DNA of 64,000 nt from an uncultured Nitrospirota bacterium (GTDB taxonomy: Bacteria > Nitrospirota > Nitrospiria > Nitrospirales > UBA8639): the NCBI GenBank assembly GCA_937139405.1, contig CAKZPV010000049.1, positions 1 through 64,000 of the forward strand, read 5' to 3'. Below, piece by piece: positions 62,738-64,000 of this stretch (the first letter of the stretch is position 1; the number at the start of each line of letters is the position of its first letter). Under the pieces are notes generated by a model, which searched no databases, had not been told where the DNA came from, and saw only the letters and a list, made by a program, of their open reading frames with translations. A program made the position numbers and the translations under genes.

Positions 62738-64000
62738 ATGCAGAAAACTGATACGAGTGACCGTTTCACCTATGTTCATGAATTATTTGAACAGCAAGCG
62801 GAGCGCACTCCTCATAGAATTGCCCTGGTCCATAAGGACTGCCATGTCACCTACCAAGACTTAAACCAGCGCAGCAATCGACTTGCCTATTATCTCACCC
62901 AAATAGGGGTTCGACCGGAAGCCATCGTTGGGATCTATGTGGGCAACCCCGTTCATTCTGTGATTGGAATCCTTGGAGTTTTGAAGGCAGGCGCCGCATA
63001 TACTCCGCTTAATATAGATGATCCTCTAAACCGGATTAATGCCCACCTAGGTAATGCCCACGTCCAACATGTAATTGTCGATAGTTATTCCCCTGCAGAT
63101 TTTGAATGGCCTGATGGACAAATTATTGATTTTGACGAGGATGTTTGGCAAATGGCCTCTGTTCCAAGAGAGGGTTTGGGGATAGGAATTCATCCCAAAA
63201 ATCTGGCCTATGTCATTCATACCTCTGGCACAACTGGTGACCCAAAGAGCGTTGCTATGGGGCATGAGGCCTTTTCTAACCTCATCTCGTGGCATACCAA
63301 GACGTTAGCTGGGGATAATGTAAGAACTTTGCTTTACACCCCTTTCAGTTTCGATGCGTCAAATCAGGAGTTGTTTTCCACAATCTGCGTGGGAGGAATA
63401 CTTTACCTGATTGACAATACGATTCGTCATGATCCGTTCGAACTCATTTCATTCATTCAAGAAAAAATGATCGGTCGCATCCTTTTATTTTTTGCGCCTT
63501 TGCAAAACTTTATGGTTATTGCCAATGACGAAGAACGCGTATTTGATCACCTTCATGAGATTATCACCGCAGGCGAACCGATTAAGATGACCTCGCAACT
63601 TCTCAAGTTTTTTCACAGGAACAACACCTGTCGATTTATCAATATGTATGGTCTTTCAGAAACTCATACCGTTACGTGTTTTCTCTTCCCCTCCGATCCT
63701 CATTCGTGGTCGACAACTGCATCCATCGGACTCCCGATCAGCCACACAAAAATTGACTTTTTTGAAGAAGAAGTCTTGGGAAAAGAGCAATCCGGGGAAA
63801 TCTATGTCAGTGGAGTTTCATTAGCAAGAGGATACTTGAATCGTCCCGACCTTACCGCGGAGAAGTATCTCCCTTGCCCTTTTGATGGTTCCATGGGGGA
63901 ACGAATGTGTCGCACCGGTGATCTTGGAAAAAGATTGCCTGATGGATCGTTAGAATGCTTGGGGCGCCGAGATTATCAAGTGAAAATTCGTGGGTACCGG
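62738..64000 (+). CDS. NRPS-type adenylation domain protein, 3' end beyond the window
   Basis: The frame is open from ATG 62738 to the last base (421 codons) and starts directly with an A domain: FEQQAERTPHRIALVHKDCH then TYQDLNQRSNRLA (A1), GVLKAGAAYTPLNIDDP (A2), AYVIHTSGTTGDPKSVAM (A3), PFSFDASNQE (A4), MYGLSETHTV (A5), GEIYVSGVSLARGYLNRP (A6) and RMCRTGDLGKRLPDGSLECL then GRRDYQVKIRGYR (A7-A8). The A3 loop has KS instead of the usual KG. No condensation domain precedes it, so it is a loading module or stand-alone A-domain protein; what follows (PCP, further modules) is outside. The substrate cannot be assigned with confidence. Confidence 0.9.
   Translation, partial: MQKTDTSDRFTYVHELFEQQAERTPHRIALVHKDCHVTYQDLNQRSNRLAYYLTQIGVRPEAIVGIYVGNPVHSVIGILGVLKAGAAYTPLNIDDPLNRINAHLGNAHVQHVIVDSYSPADFEWPDGQIIDFDEDVWQMASVPREGLGIGIHPKNLAYVIHTSGTTGDPKSVAMGHEAFSNLISWHTKTLAGDNVRTLLYTPFSFDASNQELFSTICVGGILYLIDNTIRHDPFELISFIQEKMIGRILLFFAPLQNFMVIANDEERVFDHLHEIITAGEPIKMTSQLLKFFHRNNTCRFINMYGLSETHTVTCFLFPSDPHSWSTTASIGLPISHTKIDFFEEEVLGKEQSGEIYVSGVSLARGYLNRPDLTAEKYLPCPFDGSMGERMCRTGDLGKRLPDGSLECLGRRDYQVKIRGYR

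Noticed and set aside
1-64000. CRISPR arrays, rRNA genes, prophage core genes
   Set aside because: No regularly spaced repeats, rRNA-like sequence or terminase/portal/capsid genes were seen; a single LamG-like protein is not enough to call a phage.

Overview
The window looks like a contiguous chromosomal piece of a moderate-GC, Gram-negative, aerobic bacterium. An outer-membrane beta-barrel protein, lipoproteins with lipobox signals, complete housekeeping genes and oxygen-dependent ergothioneine synthesis support this. The mix of a DsrE2/TusA sulfur-relay pair, a stand-alone NuoF-like flavoprotein with its own ferredoxin, a NorD/CbbO-type VWA protein and a bactofilin would fit Nitrospirota (Nitrospira-like), but no rRNA or marker is present to prove it, so the taxon is an inference.

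Layout. 1-3.7 kb: tRNA-Lys, purA, tRNA-Ala and an ABC-F ATPase. 3.8-8.2 kb: an accessory patch holding a Cap4/DUF4297-like nuclease gene overlapping a large gene of unknown function in another frame, then a PIN/RHH toxin-antitoxin pair lying between the end of rarA and a diverged second copy of the rarA 3' end. 8.4-20 kb: rarA, a structured dispersed repeat, an alpha/beta hydrolase, a membrane hydrolase-like protein, then minus-strand operons (NuoF-like/ferredoxin/PTPS/folE and NorD-like/unknown/mdh) and a DUF167 gene. 20-24 kb: a Bfd-type ferredoxin with a Fur-like operator, and an ECF transporter in which the S component and both ATPases are one polypeptide.

24-30.3 kb is an ergothioneine locus: egtB faces away from an EgtV-like ATPase and a substrate-binding-protein/permease fusion, followed by egtD and an egtE-like class V PLP enzyme. 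Synthesis and transport of the same thiol are thus probably encoded together. 30.3-41 kb holds gene-poor stretches, two small proteins, a lipid-anchored caspase-like protein, an outer-membrane barrel protein, an ion channel with an unusually acidic selectivity filter (TLEDWTD), a CBS protein, glutamate formimidoyltransferase and a dsrE2-tusA-redoxin sulfur group. A second copy of the structured repeat lies at 41.4 kb. Between the copies two hairpins carry compensatory base-pair changes, which argues that the fold itself is selected.

41.8-55.4 kb is mostly ordinary: nfeD-SPFH, several proteins of unknown function, pgl, a small transaldolase, a family-5 uracil-DNA glycosylase, a hybrid histidine kinase, glycerate kinase, a MazG-like hydrolase, folK-panC and bactofilin. 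From 55.4 kb the sequence becomes accessory again: a gene-poor stretch, a decayed methyltransferase, a LamG-like membrane-anchored protein, then a methyltransferase/formyltransferase/Cys-Met PLP enzyme operon, a HupE/UreJ-like pair, and an NRPS adenylation domain that runs off the right edge. This end probably belongs to a secondary-metabolite cluster that continues outside the window.
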